From the NCBI GenBank assembly GCA_964466595.1, contig CAYXNR010000043.1:1-21206 (forward strand): a stretch of 21,206 nt of DNA, read 5' to 3'. The notes under the pieces were generated by a model. That model made no database searches. It worked only from the letters and a program-made list of their open reading frames with translations, and was not told the DNA's origin. Every line of letters begins with the position of its first letter. Position 1 is the first letter of the stretch. Below are positions 13,558 to 21,206 of this stretch, in pieces. The DNA is from JABDGC01 sp964466595. GTDB lineage: Bacteria; Pseudomonadota; Gammaproteobacteria; DSM-16500. The translations under genes and the position numbers were made by a program.

Positions 13558-14964
13558 TCATTTTTGCCTTTGAGAAAGACTGAACTTTTCCCCAAGACAA
13601 CTACGATAAGTCGCGGCTGTCAAATTTCTAATAGCACACCAATAATAAGGAAACCATTTATTATATTTAGTAAGTGGTTGACTATTGCTATTGACTGCAT
13701 AAAAAACTTTGTAGTGCTCAGCTAAGCTACCCTGTGGCTGTAATTGAAGTATAGCCTCACTGAGATCTTCACCTTCTTTCAGTTGATAGGCCTCACTAAA
13801 ATCATATTCTTTTTTCCATCCTTGCTTTTTGTCTAAAGCTAAATAATAAGTTGTAAAATCACTTAAACGCAAATCGGGTAAAGAATAGCGATAGATTTTA
13901 AATGCTGGGTTATTTCCAAAAAGAGGACTAATAGAAGGCGTGCTGATGAAGGGAAGGGCTTGATGATGGGCAAGACTCAGAATTTGAAAAGCATCGGCAT
14001 GAGTATGCGCTGGCAAAACACCTAGCAGCTCAGCGGCTGTTTGACTGAGCTCTGCTAAAAAACGCTGTGAATAAACGGGTTTCCAAAATTCAACCAGACT
14101 AAAAGGAATGAGCAGAGTAGTATAGACATCTATCCCGAGTGGAATATGCATAGCAAGCAAGATTTTTTGCTGCCTCTTTTGAGCTTGATTTAATTCTTGA
14201 TCTAACCATTCCAATTGCTCTTTTGCTGCTTCTTCTAGCTGTGGACCTGTGGCTTTAGTTGAAAACAGCACTGAATTAATAAAAAGAAGACGCAAGCCCG
14301 GCTGTCGCGGTGCATTGATAGCATAATATCCTCCACGCGGGAATTCGCGTAGAAATGAGCTGCGATTATTTTTTGTTTTTATCAAAGGCGCTTCAATGAG
14401 ACTGAAATCTTTAAAAAAAAGACCGCCTGGCTCAACAGCATAATCTTCTTGATAAGAATCATTGTTGCCAACCGTCCAATAAACATCTGTCTTTGGAAAA
14501 CTGTGATTAAATTCCTGTTCTAGAAAGGCCAGTGTTTTTTTCACAAAGCTTTGATAAGCTGCTTCGCTATGAAAGCTAGAATAGCTAAAAAATTTTTGCT
14601 CATAGTCATGTGCCAGTAAATCTCCCAGAACTAAAACAAAGCTGACTGCTGCAAGTTCTGCTTCTTTTTTTGCTGCAGCGAGAGCGGATTCAAGCAAATA
14701 ATAATTACTATCTTTTCCATACCGCATGACAGTCCTATCTTGCTGTAAAAAAATACCTTTCCATTCTGTGATGGGTGCTTCTTCTAGGCTGGTAAGTAAA
14801 GGGCAAGGTTTGTTTTTGCAAGCAAGGAAGGGGTCAAAATGAAGATCGGCTAGAACCAAGAAAGCTTGGGTTTGGCTTAGCTTTTTCGTTGAAAGTTCAG
14901 CATAGGCTGAGAAAGAAAGAAAAAAAACAAAACTGAAAATTAATAGTTGTATAATTTTTGACAT
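13558..14964 (-). CDS. Secreted acid sphingomyelinase-like metallophosphoesterase
   Basis: 468 aa with a Sec signal peptide (SKIIQLLIFSFVFFLSF, probable cleavage after AYA at residue 22), so it is exported to the periplasm or beyond. The calcineurin-type metal site is complete: Asp40-x-His42 (LADLHFDPF), GD at 114-115, GNND at 166-169, His273 (MHIPLGID) and HTH at 320-322. The run STPSISPLFGNNPAFKIYRY and the C-terminal Cys-containing helical region (YYWCAIRNLTAATYRSCL) are typical of acid sphingomyelinase-like phosphodiesterases. Family members cleave sphingomyelin or nucleotide-like phosphodiesters; the substrate here is not determinable. The start lacks a clear ribosome-binding site; TATAAT lies at 14978-14983 on the minus strand, giving a very short leader. 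It converges on adk. Confidence 0.85.
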   Translation of the reverse strand: MSKIIQLLIFSFVFFLSFSAYAELSTKKLSQTQAFLVLADLHFDPFLACKNKPCPLLTSLEEAPITEWKGIFLQQDRTVMRYGKDSNYYLLESALAAAKKEAELAAVSFVLVLGDLLAHDYEQKFFSYSSFHSEAAYQSFVKKTLAFLEQEFNHSFPKTDVYWTVGNNDSYQEDYAVEPGGLFFKDFSLIEAPLIKTKNNRSSFLREFPRGGYYAINAPRQPGLRLLFINSVLFSTKATGPQLEEAAKEQLEWLDQELNQAQKRQQKILLAMHIPLGIDVYTTLLIPFSLVEFWKPVYSQRFLAELSQTAAELLGVLPAHTHADAFQILSLAHHQALPFISTPSISPLFGNNPAFKIYRYSLPDLRLSDFTTYYLALDKKQGWKKEYDFSEAYQLKEGEDLSEAILQLQPQGSLAEHYKVFYAVNSNSQPLTKYNKWFPYYWCAIRNLTAATYRSCLGEKFSLSQRQK

Positions 14965-14990
14965 TCTAAACCAAGTTATTATAAATATTT

Positions 14991-15029
14991 ATAAAAAAAG
15001 AGTGGTTTAGTCAATCTAAGCCACTCTTT
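14991..15029 (-). terminator. Intrinsic terminator of the 54-aa Gln/Gly-rich gene
   Basis: A 14-bp stem (14997-15010 with 15016-15029, one G-T wobble) with the 5-base loop TCAAT is followed, on the minus strand, by a T-run (A-run at 14993-14999 on the plus strand). It lies 24 bases beyond the stop of the small gene at 15053 and just before the phosphodiesterase gene, so it separates the two transcripts. Confidence 0.85.
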
Positions 15030-15052
15030 ATTAGAAGGGTTGTTGCTAAGAA

Positions 15053-15217
15053 TTAACCCTGACGATGGCCACCCTGACCACCTTGGCTGCCTTGGCCGCT
15101 CTGGCCTTGACCACCTAAATTACCGCCTTTTTGCTGTTGTTGCTGTTTTTGTTGTGGATTCTGCTGCTGTTGCTGTTGTTGTCTCTTTTGCTGTTCATTT
15201 AAATTATCGGGCTTCAT
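15053..15217 (-). CDS. 54-aa Gln/Gly-rich low-complexity protein
   Basis: 54 aa, starting MKPDNLNEQQKR. It then has two glutamine blocks (residues 13-19 and 25-29) split by NPQQK. A Gly/Gln/Ser tail follows, with units like GGQGQSGQGSQGGQGG (about 35-50), ending HRQG. The ATG at 15215-15217 has a perfect GGAGG ribosome-binding site, an extended -10 upstream and a strong terminator downstream, so this is a complete transcription unit, not chance repeats. It has no signal peptide or hydrophobic segment. The composition is that of disordered, prion-like or RNA/protein-binding sequences; no function can be named. It is divergent from the efflux operon. Confidence 0.78.
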   Translation of the reverse strand: MKPDNLNEQQKRQQQQQQQNPQQKQQQQQKGGNLGGQGQSGQGSQGGQGGHRQG

Positions 15218-15242
15218 AAACACCTCCATGGCTATTTACCCC

Positions 15243-15251
15243 ATTATATCA
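15243..15251 (-). promoter_or_regulatory. Extended -10 promoter of the 54-aa gene
   Basis: On the minus strand the sequence reads TGATATAAT, a perfect TATAAT with the TGn extension (TATAAT at 15243-15248). It ends 26 bases before the ATG. No good -35 is seen at the usual spacing, which is normal for extended -10 promoters. Confidence 0.6.
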
Positions 15252-15299
15252 TTTAATCCCCTTATTCTGCGATCCTTTCGCCTTAGACTACTGATTAGC

Positions 15300-15329
15300 T
15301 TGCAAGTTTTAGGAAGATCGCTGTACGAT
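15300..15329 (+). promoter_or_regulatory. Candidate promoter of the RND efflux operon
   Basis: TTGCAA (15300-15305) and TACGAT (15324-15329) are 18 bases apart and lie 35 bases before the first gene of the operon. The ribosome-binding site AAAGGAAGG (15343-15351) is unusually far (12 bases) from the ATG at 15364. No operator palindrome was recognised. Confidence 0.45.
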
Positions 15330-15363
15330 AAAAGCTGGGAGCAAAGGAAGGACTGTGCAATAA

Positions 15364-16854
15364 ATGAGCCGCCTTATCTTAAGATTCCATTTTTTAGTCA
15401 TTCTGGTCTTGCTTTGTGAAATAATGACAGCTTGTATGCTCGGACCTGACTTTCATCGGCCCAAAGCCCCTCCTGTAAAAAATTATACTGAAAATCATTT
15501 ACCTACAAAAACAGCCTCTATTCGCAGTCCTGGAACTGCCGGCAGGGCGCAATATTTTTCTCTTGGTCAAAACCTTCCCGCTGACTGGTGGTATTTATTC
15601 CATTCGAAGGCGCTCAATCAATTGATCGAGACAGGCTTAGCAAGCAGTCCCAATCTTGCTGCCGCGCAAGCAGCACTTCGCCAAGCAAAAGAGGCCTTGA
15701 ATGCGCAAATTGGAACTTCTTTATATCCAGCTGTTTCTGCCCAATTTAGCGCCAGTCGTCAAAAATTTTCTGATGCAACCCTTGGTTTTAGCAATGGAGG
15801 TAATCCTGTTTTTAATCTATTTAACCCAAGCCTCAATATTGCTTACACACTAGATATTTTTGGTGCAAATCGCAGGCAAATCGAAGCCTTGCAAGCACAG
15901 GTTGATTATCAGGCTTATCAGCTTCAGGCAAGCTATCTCACCCTCACTGCTAATATCGCTACTATAGCGATCACCATTTCCTCTTTGAAAGCACAAATTC
16001 AAGCAACCCAGGAGTTAATTCATTCCCAAGCTGAAACCCTAGCTATTATTAAAAATCAATATCATTTAGGCGGCAGTTCTGGCACAGCAGTGCTAAGCCA
16101 AGAAACACTCTTAGCTCAAACACGCGCAACGCTGCCTCCTTTAGAACAAAGCTTAGCCCAGTCACTACATGTTTTAGCTGTATTAACCGGTAGTTTTCCA
16201 AGTGCTACAGTCTTGCCGCCAATCGAGCTTGATCGCTTAACGCTGCCTTCTCATTTACCTCTACAGCTGCCCTCAGCCTTAACTCGTCAACGTCCGGATA
16301 TCCAAGCAGCTGAAGCCTTACTGCATGCGGCTAGTGCACAAATTGGCGTAGCAACGGCTAATTTATTTCCGCAACTCACTTTGAATGGTGGCTATGGCTG
16401 GGAAAGTAATACAGCAAGCGCTTTATTTAGATCACATTCGGTTGCCTGGAGTCTCGGGGGGCAATTACTTCAGCCGATTTTTTATGGAGGCGCCTTACGC
16501 GCAAAACGTCGAGAAGCTATAGCTGCCTATGAACAAGCTGAAGCCGAATATCGCCAAACGGTGCTTCAGGCTTTTCGAAATGTGGCTGATAGCCTGCGAG
16601 CGCTGGAAAATGATGCCGAGGCCTTTCGTGCACAAAAGCAGGCTGAAATTGCTGCTAAAAATACGCTACAATTGATTAAACAGCAATACCATTTGGGAGG
16701 AGTGAGCTATCTCTCTCTTTTAGATGCCGAAAGACAATATCAACAAACTAAAATTGCCCGTATTCAAAGCCAAGCTTCACGGTATAATGATACGATAGCT
16801 CTTTTTCAAGCCTTAGGCGGCGGTTGGTGGTCCCGATCAGCAAATGGGGGGTAA
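15364..16854 (+). CDS. RND efflux outer-membrane lipoprotein, NodT/OprM family
   Basis: 496 aa. The N-terminus is a lipoprotein signal (LVILVLLCEIMTAC, lipidated Cys24), followed by GPDFHRPKAPP, the classic start of mature NodT/OprM proteins. Two outer-membrane-efflux repeats follow (about residues 75-265 and 290-485), with the family element RPDIQAAEALLHAASAQIGV and a repeated QYHLGG motif. It forms the trimeric channel through the outer membrane and periplasm that docks to the adaptor-pump pair encoded next. It is first in the operon, 32 bases before the adaptor. Outer-membrane factor first, then adaptor and pump, differs from the common mexAB-oprM order. No regulator gene lies next to it. 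Confidence 0.93.
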   Translation: MSRLILRFHFLVILVLLCEIMTACMLGPDFHRPKAPPVKNYTENHLPTKTASIRSPGTAGRAQYFSLGQNLPADWWYLFHSKALNQLIETGLASSPNLAAAQAALRQAKEALNAQIGTSLYPAVSAQFSASRQKFSDATLGFSNGGNPVFNLFNPSLNIAYTLDIFGANRRQIEALQAQVDYQAYQLQASYLTLTANIATIAITISSLKAQIQATQELIHSQAETLAIIKNQYHLGGSSGTAVLSQETLLAQTRATLPPLEQSLAQSLHVLAVLTGSFPSATVLPPIELDRLTLPSHLPLQLPSALTRQRPDIQAAEALLHAASAQIGVATANLFPQLTLNGGYGWESNTASALFRSHSVAWSLGGQLLQPIFYGGALRAKRREAIAAYEQAEAEYRQTVLQAFRNVADSLRALENDAEAFRAQKQAEIAAKNTLQLIKQQYHLGGVSYLSLLDAERQYQQTKIARIQSQASRYNDTIALFQALGGGWWSRSANGG

Positions 16855-16886
16855 AAATACACAAAACCCTCTAAGGAGATCGATAA

Positions 16887-18038
16887 ATGGACTTTGATCC
16901 GCGAATAAAAAAACGCATGCGACAGATGCTCCTTTTTGTTGCCCTGCTATTCGGCAGCATTTTTCTTTATAAAGGATTGATGGGGTTCATGATCAAAAGA
17001 GCGCTCAGCTCGAATCAGAACCCCCTTATCTCCGTTTCTGCAATGAAGGTGGAATATAGCTACTGGCAGCCCCAGCTTCGTGCCTCTGGTAGCTTAAGAG
17101 CGATTCGTGGCGTAGAGGTGACAACCGAGTTAGCTGGGCTGGTAGAAATGATTTATTTCACCCCAGGTGCTTTTGTAGAACAAAACACCGTCTTGGTTCA
17201 GCTTAATGCGAAAAGTGATTTGGCCTTGCTGCATTCTTTGGAAGCTAATGCTGAACTCGCTCGAGTCACTTTCTTAAGAGATCAGGCTCAATACGCAGTT
17301 AAGGCAGTGAGCAAACAAACCTTAGATACCGATGCAGCAAATCTTAAAAGTTTACTTGCCCAGGTGGATCAGCAAACAGCTATTGTAGCTAAAAAAACTA
17401 TTCGTGCTCCTTTTACAGGACGCCTCGGTATTAACAAAATCAATCCCGGTCAATATGTGAATCCCGGGGATAGTATCGTTATGCTGCAAACACTCGATCC
17501 AATTTATGCTGATTTTTTTATGCCGCAACAGGCCTTGGCAACCATTCAAGTTGGACAAGCTGTCACTATTACCAGTGATACCTATCCCGGCAAAACCTTT
17601 GAGGGCAGAATTACAACTATTAATCCAGCTGTAGATGTCAGCACACGCAATGTCGAAGTAGAGGCCACGATCGACAATCCGCAATACGATCTAGCCCCAG
17701 GTATGTTTACGACAGTAACAATTGATACAGGAGAACTGCAGCGGTATTTAACCTTGCCTCAGGCTGCAATCAGTTTTAACCCCTATGGTGAACTAGTCTA
17801 TGTGATTAAAGAAACAGCACAGGAGAAAGAGGAAAAGCCCAATCTAACTGTCACGCAAGCTTTTATTGAGACAGGAGACAGTCGAGGCGATCAGATTGCT
17901 ATTTTACATGGCTTAAAAGAAGGGGATCAGGTGGTAACGAGTGGACAGCTCAAACTGAAAAATGGCAGTCGAGTTGTTATTAATAATACTGTTGTGCCTG
18001 CTAATAATCCTAATCCACAAGTGCTTGATGAGCATTAA
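16887..18038 (+). CDS. RND efflux periplasmic adaptor (HlyD/MexH-type)
   Basis: 383 aa. An N-terminal uncleaved membrane anchor (about residues 14-35, no lipobox) places it in the inner membrane with the body in the periplasm. The lipoyl-like part (GVEVTTELAGLVEMIYFTPG and IRAPFTGRLGINKINPGQYV) flanks a short helical hairpin; the beta-barrel and membrane-proximal domains follow (PIYADFFMPQQ, GMFTTVTIDTGE, GLKEGDQVVTSGQLKLKNG). It connects the pump to the outer-membrane channel. TAAGGAG lies eight bases before the ATG. The gene is nine bases upstream of the pump, so they are one transcript. The hairpin is short, as in MexH-like adaptors. Substrate range cannot be read from the sequence. Confidence 0.94.
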   Translation: MDFDPRIKKRMRQMLLFVALLFGSIFLYKGLMGFMIKRALSSNQNPLISVSAMKVEYSYWQPQLRASGSLRAIRGVEVTTELAGLVEMIYFTPGAFVEQNTVLVQLNAKSDLALLHSLEANAELARVTFLRDQAQYAVKAVSKQTLDTDAANLKSLLAQVDQQTAIVAKKTIRAPFTGRLGINKINPGQYVNPGDSIVMLQTLDPIYADFFMPQQALATIQVGQAVTITSDTYPGKTFEGRITTINPAVDVSTRNVEVEATIDNPQYDLAPGMFTTVTIDTGELQRYLTLPQAAISFNPYGELVYVIKETAQEKEEKPNLTVTQAFIETGDSRGDQIAILHGLKEGDQVVTSGQLKLKNGSRVVINNTVVPANNPNPQVLDEH

Positions 18039-18047
18039 AGGCTAATT

Positions 18048-21000
18048 ATGGTTTTTACGGATCTTTTCATTAAGCGCCCCGTACTTGCTACCGTTGTGAG
18101 TTTGTTTATTTTAGCTTTAGGTTTACGCTCAATTGGTTCTTTACCTATTCGACAATATCCCTTTACTGAAAATGCAATTATAACCGTAGAAACAGTCTAT
18201 ACTGGTGCCGATCCCGCTGTAGTCGCTGGTTTTATTACCACGCCCTTAGAAAATTCCATCGCCCAGGCTAATGGTATTGATTATATGACCTCAACCAGTA
18301 CTCAAAATGCCAGCACGATTTCTGTTTATTTGCGCCTGAATTATGATGCTAATAAAGCCTTATCCGACATTAGTACCAAAGTAAACGCTGTACTCAACCA
18401 ATTACCGAAAGAAGCCCAATTACCAGTCATCACCGTAGCCGTAGGTCAAACCATCGATGCTTTATACCTGGGTTTTTATAGCAAGGTTCTCGCCAATAAT
18501 CAGATTACTGATTATTTAACGCGTGTGGTGCAACCGAAGCTACAGGCCATTAATGGGGTTCAGACTGCTGAAATTTTGGGAGATAGACAATTTGCTATGC
18601 GGATTTGGCTCGATCCGGATAAATTAGCAGGCTATGGTTTAACTGCAAATGAGGTCTCTAATGCTTTGGCGAATAATGATTTTATTTCAGCAATTGGTCG
18701 TACCGATGGCACCATGTTTACGGTTAACTTGAGTGCTAGCACGGGGCTCAGTTCGGTTCAACAATTTCGACAGTTGGTGATCAAAGCAGAAAAGGGAGCG
18801 ATTATTCGTTTAGAGGATGTGGCTCGAGTATCGCTCGGTGCTACCAATTATGATACTGCAGTGAGTTTTAATGGCCAATCTGCGGTTTATATTGGTGTTC
18901 AAGTCACGCCGACAGCTAATTTACTTAATGTTGTCTCAGACATCAAAACCGCTTTTCCAGATATTGTCTCGCAGCTACCTGAGGGCTTGAAGGCTAAAAT
19001 AGTCTATGACTCTACTGCTTTTGTAAATAGTTCGATACATGAGGTTTTATTATCCTTATTTGAAGCCTTAACGATTGTTACTCTTGTCGTTTTTCTATTT
19101 TTAGGTTCCTTTCGTTCGGTACTGATCCCGGTGGTTACCATTCCGCTGTCTTTGATTGGGACCTTCTTTATTATGTTGTTGGTAGGCTATTCGATTAATT
19201 TGTTAACCTTGTTGGCGCTGGTATTAGCTATTGGTCTTGTGGTAGATGATGCGATTATCGTTGTTGAGAATGTGCAAAGACATATAGAGGCAGGAGTTGC
19301 ACCTTTGCAGGCCGCTATTTTAGGCGCACGCGAATTAGCTAATCCCATTATTGCTATTACAATTGTTTTAATTGTCGTTTATCTTCCTATTGGCTTTATG
19401 GGCGGTCTCACTGGCGCTTTATTTACTGAGTTTGCCTTTACACTAGCCGGTTCTGTAGGTATTTCAGCTATTATTGCTTTAACACTTTCACCCATGATGT
19501 GTTCTCGATTTTTAAAAATTCATCAGCAAAATAATCACGGCTTGGTTGCTTTTATCGATCGTCAATTTGAAAATCTGCGTTTGCGTTATCAAAAGCTTTT
19601 GCAAGACTCTCTGGATACCTTGCCAGTTACCCTCGTCTTTGCCATTATCATTTTATTGAGTATTGGCTTTCTCTATCTCACAGCTAGCTCTGAGCTGGCT
19701 CCTATTGAAGATCAGGGCGTGATTATTTCGCAGTTGACTGCCTCGCCCAATGCCACACTTGGTCAAACACAACTCTATGCCAATCAAGTCAATAAGCTTT
19801 ATATGGGCTTTCCAGAAACAGAACGGGTTTTTCAACTGGATGGGATTAATGGCTTAAATAGCAGCATTATTGGCATGGGCTTGAAGCCCTGGGATCAGCG
19901 AGACCGAAATTCCAATGTCTTGCAACCGCTTGTGCAGAAGGGTTTAGATAAAATTACTGGCGCTATTATTGCTGCCTTTCAATTACCGCCTTTACCGGGC
20001 TCAAGAGGCTTACCGATACAATTTGTTATTAATGGAACAGATTCTTTTGATCGTTTGAATGAGGTCAATCAGGCTTTGATTAAAGCAGCGCGGGCGAGCG
20101 GGCTTTTTATTTTCATTGATACGGATTTGAAAATCGATAAAGTACAAACCAGCCTCATCTTAGATCGCGATAAGGCTTCTGAATTCGGCTTGACCATGCA
20201 AGATTTAGGAAAAATACTAGCCGGTGCCTTAAGTCAAAATTATATTAATTATTTTAACTTCGCTGGTCGCTCCTATCAGGTTATTCCTCAAGTGCTACGA
20301 CAAGATCGTATGAATAATACGCAATTGCTTAATTATTATATAACCACAGCAAGCGGTGCCTCGATTTCCTTATCGACACTGGCTCATATTAAAAACACGG
20401 TTGAGCCGGAATCCTTAAACCATTTTCAGCAATTGAATTCCGCTACACTGTCTGCTGTGCCTTTCCCAGGCATTACCATGGGACAAGCCTTAAGCGCCTT
20501 ACAAAAAATGGCTGCCGAGGTTTTGCCCCAAGGCTATGCCATGGATTATGGGGGACAATCTCGGCAATATATTCAAGAAAGCTCTGCCCTGATCCAAACC
20601 TTCTTTTTTGCTTTGATTATTATCTTTTTATCCTTGGCGGCTTTATTTGAAAGTTTTCGTGATCCCTTGATTGTGCTGATCAGTGTACCGATGTCTATTT
20701 GCGGTGCATTGATTTTTATTAGTCTAGGTGTTGGTGGGACTAGTTTGAATATTTATACTGAGGTCGGTTTAATCACACTCATTGGTTTAATTAGTAAACA
20801 TGGTATTTTGATTGTGCAATTTGCAAATGATTTACAGCGTGAAGGGAAAGATAAAAGAGAGGCAGTTGTTTCAGCCGCGAGTATTCGTTTGCGGCCTATT
20901 TTAATGACAACAGCCGCCATGGTCTTGGGCGTGCTTCCCTTAATTATTGCTACGGGAGCAGGAGCAGTCAGCCGTTTTAATATTGGCGTGGTGATTGCTT

Positions 21001-21119
21001 CAGGCATTTCGATTGGAACACTTTTTACCTTATTTGTCGTTCCTGCGATGTATATGCTACTTGCACAAGAGCATCAGCGGGGCGTGGAAGTAGAGGAGTT
21101 GGAGAAGGCGCCTGTCTAG
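18048..21119 (+). CDS. RND multidrug efflux permease, HAE1 family (MexI-like)
   Basis: 1023 aa, full length for the family, with the usual 12 membrane spans and two large periplasmic loops. It starts DLFIKRPVLATVVSLFILALG and carries the proton-relay Asp400-Asp401 in TM4 (AIGLVVDDAIIVVEN) and Lys917 in TM10 (LISKHGILIVQFAN), so the pump should be active. It exports drugs, detergents or metabolites from the periplasm and inner leaflet using the proton gradient, through the partner adaptor and channel encoded upstream. The first periplasmic loop lacks the phenylalanine-rich pocket expected of AcrB, more like MexI/MdtB-type pumps, but I could not check this in detail. It ends three bases before the stop of a minus-strand gene. 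Confidence 0.95.
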   Translation: MVFTDLFIKRPVLATVVSLFILALGLRSIGSLPIRQYPFTENAIITVETVYTGADPAVVAGFITTPLENSIAQANGIDYMTSTSTQNASTISVYLRLNYDANKALSDISTKVNAVLNQLPKEAQLPVITVAVGQTIDALYLGFYSKVLANNQITDYLTRVVQPKLQAINGVQTAEILGDRQFAMRIWLDPDKLAGYGLTANEVSNALANNDFISAIGRTDGTMFTVNLSASTGLSSVQQFRQLVIKAEKGAIIRLEDVARVSLGATNYDTAVSFNGQSAVYIGVQVTPTANLLNVVSDIKTAFPDIVSQLPEGLKAKIVYDSTAFVNSSIHEVLLSLFEALTIVTLVVFLFLGSFRSVLIPVVTIPLSLIGTFFIMLLVGYSINLLTLLALVLAIGLVVDDAIIVVENVQRHIEAGVAPLQAAILGARELANPIIAITIVLIVVYLPIGFMGGLTGALFTEFAFTLAGSVGISAIIALTLSPMMCSRFLKIHQQNNHGLVAFIDRQFENLRLRYQKLLQDSLDTLPVTLVFAIIILLSIGFLYLTASSELAPIEDQGVIISQLTASPNATLGQTQLYANQVNKLYMGFPETERVFQLDGINGLNSSIIGMGLKPWDQRDRNSNVLQPLVQKGLDKITGAIIAAFQLPPLPGSRGLPIQFVINGTDSFDRLNEVNQALIKAARASGLFIFIDTDLKIDKVQTSLILDRDKASEFGLTMQDLGKILAGALSQNYINYFNFAGRSYQVIPQVLRQDRMNNTQLLNYYITTASGASISLSTLAHIKNTVEPESLNHFQQLNSATLSAVPFPGITMGQALSALQKMAAEVLPQGYAMDYGGQSRQYIQESSALIQTFFFALIIIFLSLAALFESFRDPLIVLISVPMSICGALIFISLGVGGTSLNIYTEVGLITLIGLISKHGILIVQFANDLQREGKDKREAVVSAASIRLRPILMTTAAMVLGVLPLIIATGAGAVSRFNIGVVIASGISIGTLFTLFVVPAMYMLLAQEHQRGVEVEELEKAPV

Positions 21120-21122
21120 CTT

Positions 21123-21206
21123 TTATCTTCTCTCTAAAATCCAATTCGTAAAGGCGATAGAAATAGCCGAGGCGACTAAGGTGAGATGAATAATAACCTG
21201 CCATTG
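21123..21206 (-). CDS. C-terminal end of a small membrane protein (partial)
   Basis: An open frame runs from the window edge to a TAA at 21123-21125 and encodes 27 residues, with a membrane-like segment (VIIHLTLVASAISIAFTNWI) followed by LERR. A hydrophobic helix ending in basic residues is typical of an inner-membrane C-terminus. It converges on the efflux pump with three bases between stops. The family cannot be named from so little sequence, and a chance open frame is possible. Confidence 0.5.
   Translation of the reverse strand, partial: QWQVIIHLTLVASAISIAFTNWILERR

Noticed and set aside
13323..13595. Minus-strand frame spanning the end of adk
   Set aside because: It is antisense to conserved adk codons and has no family features.
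15121..15190. Short CAA/CAG-type repeats that might look like a CRISPR or microsatellite
   Set aside because: They are codon-level glutamine repeats inside a supported small gene; there are no regular spacers.

Overview
The window looks like chromosomal DNA of an A+T-rich, host-associated gammaproteobacterium. The core proteins (SucD, SerS, SixA, YacG, ZapD, AccD, LpxH, Adk) read as gammaproteobacterial. The accessory proteins (ankyrin-like and F-box-like proteins, and others with glutamate-rich C-termini) resemble cargo of Legionellales Dot/Icm type IV secretion systems, so a Legionella/Coxiella/Rickettsiella-type intracellular bacterium is my best guess. That is an inference from remembered family features; no search was run.

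Layout. 1-2463: end of sucC, then sucD (4-base overlap) and serS. 2464-3585: a repeat remnant, a likely promoter, a small membrane protein and a SixA-type phosphatase. 3599-7684: an accessory block of three unassigned genes. Two run leftward (257 and 379 aa, the second F-box-like). One runs rightward (642 aa, ankyrin-like, with a recent internal duplication). A 75-bp inverted repeat lies between the divergent pair. 7700-8654: zapD-yacG on the minus strand. 8814-9851: a 345-aa unknown with a possible degenerate SH2-like segment. 9856-11523: accD with a good promoter and terminator, a 144-bp MITE inserted in the terminator T-run, and a SPOR-domain protein. 11520-12242: lpxH, convergent with the SPOR gene. 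12332-13537: a conserved-looking unknown, then adk. 13558-15217: a secreted acid-sphingomyelinase-like phosphodiesterase and, upstream of it, a 54-aa Gln/Gly-rich protein with its own promoter and terminator. 15364-21119: a complete RND efflux operon (outer-membrane factor, adaptor, pump). 21123-21206: the C-terminal end of a minus-strand membrane protein.

How the genes fit together. The core genes serve the TCA cycle, tRNA charging, fatty acid synthesis, lipid A synthesis, nucleotide balance and cell division. Accessory genes sit between them at operon borders, often next to small palindromic repeats. The most distinctive items are the MITE with an exact 8-bp target duplication, the duplicated ankyrin-like gene, the Gln/Gly-rich small protein, and the sphingomyelinase-like enzyme. 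No tRNA, rRNA, CRISPR array, transposase or phage gene was recognised. Every gap between genes is shorter than about 235 bases.
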